This document shows, in pieces, positions 51,841 through 64,000 of a DNA stretch of 64,000 nt. The stretch is from Amblyornis subalaris (taxonomy: Eukaryota; Chordata; Aves; Passeriformes; Ptilonorhynchidae), in assembly GCA_018881555.1 (NCBI GenBank), contig JACAXG010000013.1:6920191-6984190 (forward strand), written 5' to 3'. The translations under genes and the position numbers were made by a program. The notes beneath the pieces are model-generated. The model saw nothing but the letters and a program-made list of their open reading frames with translations. It was not told where the DNA came from and made no database searches. Position 1 is the stretch's first letter. Every line of letters begins with the position of its first letter.

Positions 51841-54800
51841 TAGCATGTCTGTAATTTAAGTTCTATTCAGGGATCTAAAGCCAGAATTCTTTAGGTAACT
51901 CTAACAGGAGAGGGAGAAAAAGAAAAATGCAAACCCCAGCAGCTGAAAAAACCCAATAAATAAATATATGGGTAGCATAGGACCTTGATCTCATAGTTTC
52001 ACAATTTATATCACAGAATCATATTTTCAGTCTCTGTGTAGCAAGAGAAAATAAATAAGAATTATGTCTAAGTAAAACTCATCCCTTCAAAAAACCCACA
52101 CCAAACAAACTGAAAAATAACAAAAATTGCTGCAACCCAACATGGCAAGGAAGAAACTCCTTAACTCAGTGGAAGTCCAGAAGAATGTCTCTGAGCGCTG
52201 TTAAATTCAAGAACTCTGGTTTTGCAGACCTCAGCAGGAAGCTAATATCAGCCTTTCATGACAACAAAGATGCACTGTGCATTTGAAATGGATTTCATTA
52301 TCCTGAATATATGTTAATCTCCCTAAACATGAAATAGATCAAACAAGCACAGATTCATCCTTACNTCAAAGACAGAGAATTCCCAGACTATAAGGGAAAG
52401 TGATTCTGAGGTTTTAATGTACAAGAAGAGAGACTTATTGTTCAAAAGATGCTGCTAAAATGGCAATGTCTTTTTATGCTTACTTTTCATGAAGCTGCTT
52501 GCAGGGCAAAAGCTTTCTTTGAAATGGTTTCTAACAGTTGTAGGATGTCTCGGAATTTTTTAACCCTGTAACAAGACAAGGGAAGGACATTATTTTGTGG
52601 GNTTTTTTTCAGCTCCTCACTTTCCTCATTCATTAACCATCTCTTATGTAAGACACTGCTGCAGAAACCCCATTTGAGAAAGTCAAATAATTTTGGCAGA
52701 CAGAGATATCAGTCATTTGTGCTCAACATGATTCAAATGGTTTGGTTTCTTTCACGTTTTGCTTCCTCAGAGGACTCAGCAAATGAGCATATTTTTTAAA
52801 ACTATTCAGATCTTATTAACAGTACTTGACAAAGCAGAAAAAATGATGTTACTAAAGAGGACAATTCCTTTTTGCAGAATGAGCCAAAAATATATTATCA
52901 CCTTAACGTTTAGCGTTCTGTATCATTTAAGTTTGTTCTTTCATAATTTGCATGCATCTTTGATACCCATACAAGGTTTCAAGTCATGTTAAGTAATTTT
53001 CAAGAACCATTAATTANTACTGCTAAAAAAAGCACATTATCCATCATATGCTGGAGCCACTTGTGCCCCTAAAACTCCCACACACATCCAGGAAGACTTT
53101 GACACGATCAAGGCCTGGCACTTAGGCACAAATTGGATTTGCTTTTTTTTTATGGCAAAAGGAACCAAGGTTTCACTGCTGAGAATAAGAGAGGATGAGG
53201 CAGTGCTCAGCTCCTCCAGGAAAGCCAGCATGAAGTCAAGGGTCAGGGAAACAAAGTGTTTTCCAAGTATAAAAGGCTAAATGACAAACCATCTTCATTA
53301 GGAAAAAATTACAACTGCTGATGCAGGGAGATCCTTTCCTTCTTGAAACTCAAAGAAACCTTAGATCAAAGGTACAACTCTACAGAATGTAGGTAGTAAG
53401 TTCAGGTAGGAAAATTTCTCAGCTTCACTNGGAGCTGAAGTTTTAAGTTTAACACCGAAGTACCTTGAAATTGCACACTGACATAAGATACCTGGATATA
53501 GATATAAGACATGGAGCCTGCTTTCCTTTGTTGATCAATTTGTGTATGTGCACACAAAGAAGAAATCAGTTTTATTGCTTGTGTGGCAATTTCCTGAGTG
53601 CAAAGGTGCATAGCAAAAAAAATCTTTAACTACTGCAAGAGAGGGGGAAATTTGAAAGGCCCTTAGAAATACTGGAGTGGAAACACTAACACTGGATGAT
53701 GACCAGAGGCTGTTGCCTTCTCTGTATTTCTGCAGCATCCTCAGATTTACTCCTCTGGCTTGTTCTGGGAATAGTCTACATCCCATGGAGCTTGCAGCAA
53801 TATGCTGATACTCAACTAGCAGTTTTCTAAATTGCCCCTTGGACAACACACACCAAGGTTGTTTTACAGTTTGCATGTAGCACAGGCTGCACTTACATCA
53901 ACNTTTCAAGTTTAATTACAAGCCAACATAAATACACTTTTAGAAATACTGCTTAGAAGTTATGTGACACATTCTACTGGAAAAACATGCAAATTATTTC
54001 AGCTTTCTTGATGGGCTCTAACAAGATTTTACTTTTTAAAAGNTACTTTATATATATACACTCCTCTTAGGTATTTTTACAAGGACTTCTTAATTATTCA
54101 GCTGCAGCTTCTATTCTCAGTTCCATCAGAGGAAGATTTAAGAGGGGCTGTAATGACGATCTGTAGGAATGAGACTGGACTGCTAAGTCACTTTTCAAGA
54201 GCTGCCACTGAATTCTGGAAATGAGTTGAGAACAGATCTGTGAATTGCCTCTAGCCCCATTGAAATACACACAGTGAGACTGAACAGCTTGTCCATTTTA
54301 CTGCATCAGCTAAATTCTGCACTTAACATATTAATTGCAGAAAACCCCCAAACAAATTTGACTTACAAATGGCTACAAGCCACTTACAAACACAGCAAAA
54401 AATACAGTTAATTATATTACTCTATAATTCTATGTTAATACTGTTCATCTGTTATCAAAGATGTTTATTTGGTCATAAATGATCTAATTTTGCTTTTCCA
54501 GGAACCATTCTAACAAATTGCTTTGGTAGAGATCCATTCATCTTCAGTCAGCAGTCAAGTTAGCAGGAACATTATGCACTGAATTTATTATATACTTCTT
54601 GTGTTTTCCTAACATTATTTTCGCAAGTTACTTTAAAATGCATTTTGCCTCGCACAACTTTAACATCAGACAAACCAGTCCTGTTTCAACCCATTTTAAC
54701 CAAACCACAAATTCATGAAAATTTTCCTCCAATCTTTGTGCTCTTAGATAATATTCCAGTAGCTCCAGGTAGAATTTCCATTCAGATAAGATCATTTTAA

Positions 54801-54940
54801 AAAAAGCATAACCCAAAAACCCTTTTGCACTTATTGTGATATAATATGAGCAGCATAAAATTAAGGATAAATTACAAAAAGTTGTTAGCTTCACTTATAT
54901 CCTACCAGCCAAATGTAGGCCAGAAGCCAAGAATGCAGGG

Positions 54941-54957
54941 AAAAAAAAAAAAAAAAA
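54941..54957. repeat. 17-base A run
   Basis: An uninterrupted poly(A) on the plus strand. The sequence to its left shows no retrocopy features (no open frame with similarity, no target duplication seen), so it is listed as a simple homopolymer. Confidence 0.9.
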
Positions 54958-56340
54958 CATTAAACTGGAATAATCTGAGGTTTATTATTATTATTTCATT
55001 TCAGAGGCAGCAAGTCTTCTAAGCATACCATTTACTAGCTTGGTTGTACATGACTGAATTGCCTGAATAACTAGCTAAAATTCAGCCACTAGAAAACATG
55101 AAGGCTCCATTCTAAGAGTCATTAGGGAAGACCTTTGGTGCTGACCTGAAGCTACACAAGATGAGCATCCTCATGGTCAGCACATTTATGGAGTACAATG
55201 GAAAATTTGCACCCCATTAACTGTCTCCCTCCTTCTGACATGCTGTAAAACTTTTCAGAACATAGCACACAGCAGACATAAGAACTATGTTCGTCAACTG
55301 GATTATGATCCCTGTTGGACACATGCAGAGCAATCCTTGCGTTCTTGGAGCAACCACTACGAACTCCTCAAAATTCTCATCAACAGAAGAAGTGAAAAAG
55401 TTCACATAAAAGGCTAAAGAAAGATAAAAAAAANTTTAAAAAAGCAAAACAGCTTTCCACTGAACAAATGAAATAGTGTTCTGTCAGGATGAGGGGTTTT
55501 CTATTTATGGTATGTATAGACTTTTTAAAAAATAAAACAATGCCCCCTATCAAGTTTTGGGTTCACTGAAACTGATTTCCCGTCTTCAAATTCAGAAACT
55601 GAACTAAAAAATTCACTTGTACTCATCAAACTGACCCTGAGAAGTATTTACAATGATTCTGCTTTTTCTAGATTAAATTTATTAAAGTCTAGTGCAACTG
55701 CAGCAAATGATCCATGGAGAAGTCATTATGGAAAATGTAAGGGCAATAAACTGCTCATGAAGGAAGTGGAGTCAGCTACAGGTTCAGCCTACTCTTCTGA
55801 ACAATGCTTGAACAAATCTAGAGGCTATCTAGTGTCCACACTCCAGCTGTGAACTAGGATTGATGATTTTTAACCAAAATAGAAATACACCACCTACAGC
55901 CGTTCGGATGACGCAACAAAAAAGAACAGAAGAAAGAAATCTTCTAAAATCTTCAAACCAGTGCTAGCAGCTACCAGCAAACACATCATTCCCTTCTCAT
56001 TTGCATTATATCCAAATCTGATGATTAACCTATTCACTCTCTTCAGCTCTCCAGTAAATTTGGGATTTCTTCCTTGGAAGATTTAGATTCCAGCTGTAAC
56101 ATCCTCAGAACTGTAAGGTTTCTCAAGGTTGTTCTGAAACCATCCTTTTGCAGCCATCATTCTTGTCCTGCTCTAGCTGGGTGCTCTATGGTATCACCAT
56201 GGCTTTTGCTGGGAGCACTGAGCACTGAACTCTCAACATCTCTGACCTGTTATAAAGCTGCTTCTTGATCTCCATGTGGCTTTTAAGTAACATATTTAAA
56301 CTATTGATTCTCTTTGCCACAATCCAATTTTATTGAAACT

Positions 56341-56367
56341 GAGAGAGTGAGCGAGAGAGAGAGAGAG
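56341..56367. repeat. (GA)n microsatellite
   Basis: Twenty-seven bases of ga units interrupted by gtga and gc near the left end, then seven clean ga units. Confidence 0.9.
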
Positions 56368-59300
56368 CACCAAATAGCCCTGTCTGTTGACCACACAAAT
56401 AAAGGTTTGCATCTGTTATGCTGGAAGAAAGGCTGGGTCGTGGTGGACTCCCCTCACTCACTAGTTATGATTCACTTGTCATTACACACAGCACTTTTTA
56501 AAAATTTTAAATTCATACAATTGCAGCAGGCAAGAAAACAGGAAACCTCATGCAGCTTTTGGAGACATTCAAAGGCTATTCAAGATGTTGAAGAGCTACA
56601 CAGAAGCAATTTGAATGTTTTTTACAAGTACTTTCCCCTGAAAGTACTTTTTATCCATTACATTCAGCAGTGAGTAATCAGCTGCCAGCTTTAGTAAGGC
56701 TGCTCACAGGGGTAGGGATTCTACTTTTGTGACTTAAATAGTCTGTTGAGGCAAATCTCTTGAATGTAGAGAGGAGAAAATAATCCACAGGAATCCTTCA
56801 GTGTGGTATGATGCAGGAAAAAAATAATCCAAAATGCAGAATCATTAAATTAATGCTCTCTACCATACTTTTTAAAATAGTGCTTTAAAAATAAATATTT
56901 CTATCAAAAAAAAATCAAAATTCTGAGACCAAGTTTCACACATCTATATTCTGTTTGGTTTACAGTAGCTATCAGATGTGCTAGTGTTGGGACACATATA
57001 GAACAGTCATTGCAACCAGAGACAAAAGAGAGTAGAGCAGGAAGCTTCCAACTGTGAACCAGATGGCTCCCTAAGAAGGGAAGCCTCCTCCTCAAATGTT
57101 CCTCTGAGTTATTCTGTCCATTTAGAATGAGGTTTTTCTGCCAGAATAAGAGAGTTTGGAAACATGTATTGTGAGATAAGTACAAAACTCCTAGAGATCC
57201 AACAAAACGTCCTTTGTCTTCAGGGAATTCCCTTCCCATGTGGTATAGCAGCCTCAGTCTGTTAATGGTCCTATCGAAACATTTCTGTCAGGTTATGTGA
57301 TTTACAACTCTCCCTCTAAGCTTGTGGGCTGTGGTTTTAAATTTTTAATTGTAATATGACATTACTCCACACCTGGCTCTGGCTCCCTCTGCATTTTATA
57401 TTAAAGAGAAAGTATAACAAACTTTTTCAAAGCAGCCTTGCTCCAAATGTGCTGATTGCCAGAACAAGGAGCATCCACCAAGACTTTTGCAAAAGGCCCC
57501 CAAATTTTTAACTGTTTTGCTTCCTGATACTACATGCAATACAACAGACAGAGCAATCCCACCATCTCGTGAAAAATAATGTATGTGTCAGCACAGAGTA
57601 CTTTAAGCATTAACAACTTGAAACATTCAAAGAATAAGAGAGTACATGTTACAAAAATAAAAAGGAATAATGATTCACAAGGAATCACCAAAAAAAGATA
57701 AATTACAGATTATGGCACTAAGAAAAATTAATATCAACTTCCAACTTGTGGGTTCCTAACTTTTCCTACACAGTCTTGAAAAACACAAAAGGTGAGAGTC
57801 AGATGTAACCAAATAACTCTAGTAATAGGACATTAAAAAGAAAATACCTTCTGCAGGTGTGTGGTGCTCTTACATACACACTGTGTCTTCAGGCACTCAA
57901 GCTGACTCTGTGTAACAAATTTACCTCTAGAAATACTTTTAGAGAGTTACACTAATTCTGAGCCACTGAATAAGACTCAAAGACAAACCAGCTGACCTGT
58001 ATACCCACTGATTTGGTTAGACTTAACTTTGGAATCTCTAAGTGTCCTTGATTGTGTGGTGGAACGTGTTCAATTGAGCATTTTCATTTCAGCACACTGC
58101 TCCATGCTAGTTCTTTGCTGGCTTTCTCCAGAAGAACAACTTCTGAATGGCTGTTTCTGATTGATTGTTCAATTTAATTTACATTAGAACACCAGCAAAC
58201 TATTTTTGCATTTAATATTTATTTTTTTAATACAAACATATAATGAGACATTCAGACAAACTGAGATTGGAATACACTAGAACAAGGATTTTAGTTAAAA
58301 ATATTCAAAGCTATTATTGCTAAAATGTGTTGTTCTTTTCAGGTGGAATTTGAAGAAATAAAATAATTTGTTAAGAGCATCTAAGGTCCTAAATAGATGT
58401 AAGCTACTTTTTAAATGTCATCCTGCAAATTAGAAAACCAAATCTCTGAAATTCTCAGCCGCAATTGCATTTAGTGTATTATAGAACTGTACTTATTAGA
58501 CAAATCGGGGACTGTGTCAAAACTTCCTTTCAAGTTCATTATGTCAGAAAATTGCTCTTCCTGAAGCATTTAAAGCAAACTTCTGAAGCATTGATGAAAA
58601 TAAGAAAAAAAATTTTGCTCTCAAATTCTTGCTCTCCAGATGGTGTAGAAATATGGAACATAACCATAAAACTTCATGTTTACAAAGCACGTGAACAGAA
58701 AGATTATAACATTAATGAATTCTACTTTTCCCCATCCTTTTTTTTTTTAAGAGTAAAGTATATTTTTCCAACCCAGCTTCTCATTTCTAATCCATTCCTT
58801 TAATTCTGCAAAAATCCACGAAAATGCCAAAGATTATTTTTTTCCCCAAATGGCATTACCATATAAATGAGGAAAAGCCAGCAGGTACAGTCTTTAATTT
58901 TAGAGCTGCTTTGCTTTCAGAATGAAATGCAGCAATATCTGAACAAAGCTGTTACTTGAGGTGTCCAGGAAGTACCTTGACCATGGACAACCCCTTCAAA
59001 TTAGGTCTGGGAACAAAACAGGTGAGAACTGACAGGGAAAAAGGTGCAGTCCTGAAGTGTCACACTCGGATCCCAACTGGATAATCTTCACCCTCGAGGG
59101 CAAGGCTGTGTCCTGCCCTCCAGATCTGTGTTCTCCTTAGAGCAGCACTGTGCCTGTGCCCTACCATCTCAGGTCTGTACTTTGACTTAAAAACTTAACA
59201 CTACCACTGCCTTCTCCACAATGCAGTGTTTTCAGCTCTGTATTTCTGGGCACTGTCAGATTCTCACTCCTTGCTCCAGTCTTGACGTGGAAGCAGAGAA

Positions 59301-62300
59301 TGCAGCCCCTCCGAGCTGCAGATAAGGTTATCAGCTGGCAGTACTCACCGTAGCTCATCAACATGTGAACCCCACACCTCATAGAATGCCATTTCCCTCT
59401 GTGCTATAGAGTGGAAAATTAAGTACATTTTTACATGCCAAGTTCCTGTGTATATATTGGATCAGAAAACCCAAGGGTCACCAGGGCATAAGAGAGGAGA
59501 AAAGGTTTTACTTCTATCCTCTTTCCAATATATTTTCTTCTGTGGCCTACTTGTTAAGAATATTCTATTACTGGAGAGAGAAGGCCACATTCTCTCACAT
59601 TTCCCACCAGAGATGTACATTTCTTTGTCCCCTTTTGCAAAATAACTAAATTATTTATGTTTCAAAGAGAAGATCACTACAGCATATTAAATACCAAGAT
59701 TTATTAGAATTATCATCTGGCACCAGTCTCTTCCATGCTGTCAACTGCCTTGAGTACACCAGCTGCACTCATTTATATTTTATAATATCTATATCTATAG
59801 GAAAGTTAACAACTCTGCAACCCAAAGATATTGCCTTGGTAAGATTTAGTGCCGTTTTAATAAGAAAACTCTTCCATTCAGGACTATGTGTTGATTGAGC
59901 TTAAAATATAGAAAGATTCTGTATCAGAAGACATCTGAATATTGGGCAGGATCCCTCTGAGGGATGTCCAGCTTGTCCAGGTTTCCCTTGGCCAATAAGC
60001 TGAAGCAGGCACCATTCATCTCATCCTAACACAGCTTCCAAATTAGGTCAGATGAACCACATCCGAAAATTAATTGTCCGTTTCACTCCAGTGAGTGCAA
60101 AACAAGTGTAACCAGTTGGCTGAAGTACAACTGTAGTGCAGCCTGCTCAGGTTAGATCAGATGAATCACACTTAAAGTGTATCTTTGGCTCTATTAAAGC
60201 CTGAAAGATCACCAGCCTGGCAGAATTCTGTAACGAAAAAATCAAGACTGAAACATCATTGCGCTGCTTCCCTAGCAGTATGGACACCGATGCCAGTTCC
60301 CTTGGAGAGGGATTTTCACTACCCTTTCTTACAAGTTGCTCCCTGAAAGTAAGATCTGTCCTCCCCTTCAAAAAAAAAATGAAAATGGTTTATAGGTGAC
60401 TTTGCCCTGCTGAGCCAACATATGGCACTTCAGTTAATCACAGCAGGTGTTCCTGCTGGAACCACGATTATTTCAGCTAACTATGGAATGATAAACAGGG
60501 AGCATAGAATAATGAGAAGCAAGTATGGAAAGGAAAGGTCAGGGAAAAGTCCTAGCACTTTCAACACCTGATATTTCAGCTCATTGAAAAACTGAATTCT
60601 CCAAAGAATTAGAGTCAATCATGGCCTGAGGAAACCATTTCCTAAAGTATATCTAAGTACTAAGTACATCCTAAGTCCATCTAAGGTACTTATGGGGCCA
60701 CAGTGTGGTGACCATTGCAAGCCTCACAAAAGGCACTATATGATCTGTACATCCCTACAGGCAAGTTCCCACTCCAAAGGTGTTTGGACAGGAAGCTGGG
60801 ATATACTGTAATTTAGTGGCTTTGGTCATACAGGAAACCTGAAGGGATGTGAAATGAAAACAAGATTTTAAATCCCTGACTCGCACCTTCTTGATGGAAC
60901 CACACTTTGTGATGTGGTCAGTGACACAGCTGAAATGCCTGCATATTTGCCTTCTTTGGGAAACAACCCCCACAACAGGCCCCAAATGGCCAAGACAGTG
61001 GGATCAAACTTGTATCCATGCAGATGTGATGGATGGCTTTAACACAGCACAAGTGACACTTACAGACTGCAGTTGCTACTCAACTCTTAGATAAAAACTA
61101 TGATATTCCTCAGTCCAGTCATGGATAAGGATGGTATATTTTAGTTACAACCTGGTTTCAGCTTTGTGTACAGGCTGATTAATCAGGCTGTACGTGGGAG
61201 AAACTGATTTCACTTATATGGAAAGCTCAGCAACACAGTAGCAGCTGTGTTGTACATCAAACAGCATGACTAGAAATGCATCTCTGGGTGCATAAGAGCC
61301 AAGTAACACCCTTTAGCTTGCACTATATAAATCAAACCAAGTCATCCAATGTTATGACTAATATTATAATGAGCTATTTATACTTATTTATTATATTTAT
61401 TTGTTTGCTATATTAAGATATTTCCTGTAATAAGGTATTCTGAACTAAAAGCAGTGCACTACAATACAGGAGACAGAACAACTGAAAGTCCAGAATTGCA
61501 ATGAATTCAAGGTTTTCCTCATTTCAATTAAAATATTTATTGTTTATTTTTAAGGTATTTTACCCCATCAGACATATTGAAACAGTGATACAATCTAGAA
61601 AGCTGCTGTTGAGTGGGTGTTGAGCAGATTCAAGCCCTGCACTGACTCAAATCCAAAAGTTGACGAGGCTGTGTCTCTGTACACAGGAGAGAAGCAGGAA
61701 CAGGGTAACATGGCAACTTATTCCTCTGCCCTTTTCTGGTCTCTCTGTCTTGCCTATCTGAAATTTTATAGCTGTTCCATTTTCCTGGTTTGCAAAAACA
61801 TTTAGCAATTCTCACACTCCTAATTCACGGATTTGAAAGAAATATCCTCAACGGGGCCATTTATTTAACTGCAACCACACATAACAGAACCTGAACTCCT
61901 TTAAGGAGCCTGTGATCAGGGTTTGAAGTCACTGTTATCTTCTCAAACAGGTGCATTTACCACTGAATAGAACCAAACATTATAGAACATTATTTCAGAA
62001 TAACACAATACAGCTCATCCAATATTGTGTTTCTCTGCTACCCAGCAAAGCTGTAGGAACAATCTTAATTTATAGCCTTTTACGAAATTCAGTGCTCCTG
62101 AGGCTGACTTCCCTCAGGAAGCGGATCTCTTGCCTGTCAGGGCTCACCCCATTACCTTTGCCCAACGAACCGTGCTGAAAAGCATCGCTCTGCCTTCCTC
62201 TCCTGCAATCCCATCACTCACCCAAACAGCCCACATGAGCTCTCTTCCAGGAGAATGCTGCTGTTTGATGGCTAAACTCAGCAAAGCCACAGAACTTTTG

Positions 62301-64000
62301 ATCAGGTACTAGAGCATAGCCCCCCACCTGCCTGCCCTGACAGCCTGACATAGCCACCTCAGCATCCCGACACAGGAAACGTGCGGGACACCAGAGCTGA
62401 CCACTGGCAGGCAATCCATATGAATACTCCTGACTCTCCCCTCAAAGAAATAACTACAAAGAAAAACCTTGACCAGCTTGAAATGGGTTACGTAAAGATC
62501 ACACACCATCAGTCTGAAAGAACTGCACTACTATCATACAAAGAGGAAAAAAATAAACAAAACCCACCCCAATATTTAAAAGCCATATTTTACATAAGCA
62601 TCAAGCTCAGAAATTGACAGCCACATCCACTGAAAAAGAACACCATGTCTCAACTCCCACAGAGCACAGCTCAGCAGGAGTCACAGGCATTACAACTGTT
62701 CATGTAACCACTCAGTAATGACAACAAATTTCAGCTATAAAGGACCATCAATAGTTCATGAAGGCTCTACCTCTTGTCTCTCCCTTCCCCCATCTCATCA
62801 GAAACAAGGAGAAATACTGCCTGAGGGTCCTCTAGGTCTCTGGCTTTTCCAGAGCCACCTTCTGTAAGAGAAAACATAATTTTTGATTGGCCATAAATTG
62901 CAGTATATAAAACACTAAAATTCTTGACACCATCTGATTTCAAATTGGCAGTTGTAAAACACAGTAAGAAGAGAAAAAGCAAACCACCCCAAACCCTTTT
63001 GGTTGAACACGTCTGTATGAGGACACGAATCTTAGAATCACCGTACCATGTGGGTGGGAAGGTTCCACCCTCCCAGTCAAAGCACAGATACACAACTGTT
63101 CACATATGTGAGTTACTGAACACCCAACATAGACAGAAACAGACAACAGAATTTGTCAGATGAGTCTGTGATGTGCAATGAATTTTTGGGACTGCCCTTA
63201 TGGCCCATTACTTCCAAGAATATGCCTTGCAGCCATTTGCCTGGACATCTGGGCTCAGTCACCTCGGCAGCTGCTCCTTGTGGGGGTCAGGAACTGCCAC
63301 TTCTTTAAGAGATGTTTGCCCCAGTTCCGATGAACTGGATCTCTTCAGGCTTTTTAGATGCAAAGGTTTTATTGATGAACTACAGTTAAACTAAATATCT
63401 TCTGAAATACATTGTAAAACAGCACTGACTGGACAGAAGACAGCACTATGTTTTTACAGCACTATTGGGAATTTCCATGTCACAAGCTTCTTTTCTATGC
63501 AAGCCCGTTCACAGAACTGATTTTCTAATATTAAAGACAGGATATCTGAGACAACTCCTTTATCAATTGGCCCATAATGGTTATAAATGAACTGCATTTC
63601 AAACCTGGGCTTTGTTCAGGTGCAGCACAATGTATTACTTCACCCAAGAGAATAACATTTATTTCTAATGCTTTTATTGATCTTCATTTTTGTTACTGGC
63701 CTGAATGCTGCTAAAACCATGGTATAAGCAAACCAGCCTAAAGCTTAGAACATGCCAAAATTCTTAATTTACTACATTACATCATCCATGCTGATCAATA
63801 TTTTCCTTTTAGTCACTGCAGGAAAAACATGCAGTTACCTTTCAGTGACTTCCATAACAATTCATTAGGATTAAGAGATATAGGCTTAGCTATTATGGAT
63901 GTTCTTTTCATGCCAGTGAACACCAGCTTTTTCTGTGCATTCAAAGGCTTTCATATTATTGCTTGAGTGATGCTACTTGCCAGGTGACATTCATATGAAT

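Larger units (their letters stand above)
5964..64000 (-). other. SPOCK1: SPOCK1 intron upstream of the exon (partial, at least 58 kb)
   Basis: In gene orientation this is the 3' part of the intron before the exon. The preceding exon should encode the QYDRDKYWNRFRD region of testican-1. I searched the minus strand for it by eye and did not find it, so the intron appears to extend past the right edge. Human SPOCK1 spans roughly half a megabase, mostly in a few giant introns, so a bird intron of more than 58 kb is in keeping with the family. All mobile elements other than the small left-end repeats lie in this intron. Confidence 0.75.
51841..64000. other. Gene-free intron stretch to the right edge
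   Basis: Twelve kilobases with no recognised mobile element or exon. Contents: a 17-A run at 54941-54957, a (GA)n microsatellite at 56341-56367, ctaag-type short repeats at about 60643-60690, an AT-rich ttatttat patch near 61.37-61.43 kb and a modestly GC-richer patch at about 62.10-62.42 kb. No single ambiguous base was seen from about 55.44 kb to the end. Confidence 0.5.

Noticed and set aside
54941..54957. Poly(A) tail of a processed pseudogene
   Set aside because: Sequence to the left shows no similarity to a known coding region and no duplication flanks it. CR1 machinery in birds rarely makes processed copies.
60045..60170. Two similar words (aggtcagatgaaccacat and agatcagatgaatcacac) about 100 bases apart
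   Set aside because: Only about 18 bases are similar, with no further repeat units, which is compatible with chance.
1..64000. A novel multi-gene system, CRISPR array or operon
   Set aside because: The window is vertebrate intronic DNA. No regularly spaced repeats, gene clusters or prokaryotic signals were found.

Overview
The window reads as a single-copy stretch of a bird nuclear genome, probably a songbird. It is AT-rich and almost free of coding sequence. It carries several chicken-repeat-1 (CR1) LINE 3' ends, one solo endogenous-retrovirus LTR of a type common in birds, and a 5'-truncated tRNA-Ile-derived SINE with a CR1-like tail, which resembles the passerine TguSINE1 family. No bacterial features (operons, ribosome binding sites, CRISPR arrays, insertion sequences) are present.

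One protein-coding exon can be supported: a 46-bp exon on the minus strand at 5918-5963. It encodes DDYFRNWNPNKPFDQ plus the first base of the next codon, and has a clean 3' acceptor and 5' donor. The peptide matches the N-terminal region of SPOCK1 (testican-1), a secreted heparan/chondroitin-sulfate proteoglycan. I therefore read the whole window as the inside of the SPOCK1 gene, transcribed right to left. Positions 5964-64000 are the 3' part of a very long upstream intron, and positions 1-5917 are the 5' part of the downstream intron. The neighbouring exons were looked for and not found, so they should lie outside the window.

Layout, left to right: downstream intron with a small 11-bp minisatellite (1-5917); the exon (5918-5963); an old decayed CR1 ORF2 fragment (about 6820-7235); a solo LTR (8308-8821); the tRNA-Ile SINE (10732-10846); a small CpG-island-like pocket (about 13381-13620); CR1 3' ends at 15788-15930 (minus), 17786-17972 (plus), 29086-29310 (minus), 34520-34619 (plus) and the longest at 51101-51840 (plus); a second CpG-enriched pocket (about 24480-24720); and an old MIR-like SINE (about 40590-40700, minus). 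The rest is ordinary intronic DNA with microsatellites, homopolymer runs and a few short inverted repeats.

I found no evidence for a new multi-gene system. The items most worth following up are the intronic CpG pocket as a possible internal promoter or enhancer, the MIR-like relic in a bird genome, the chimeric SINE, and the uneven scatter of single ambiguous bases.
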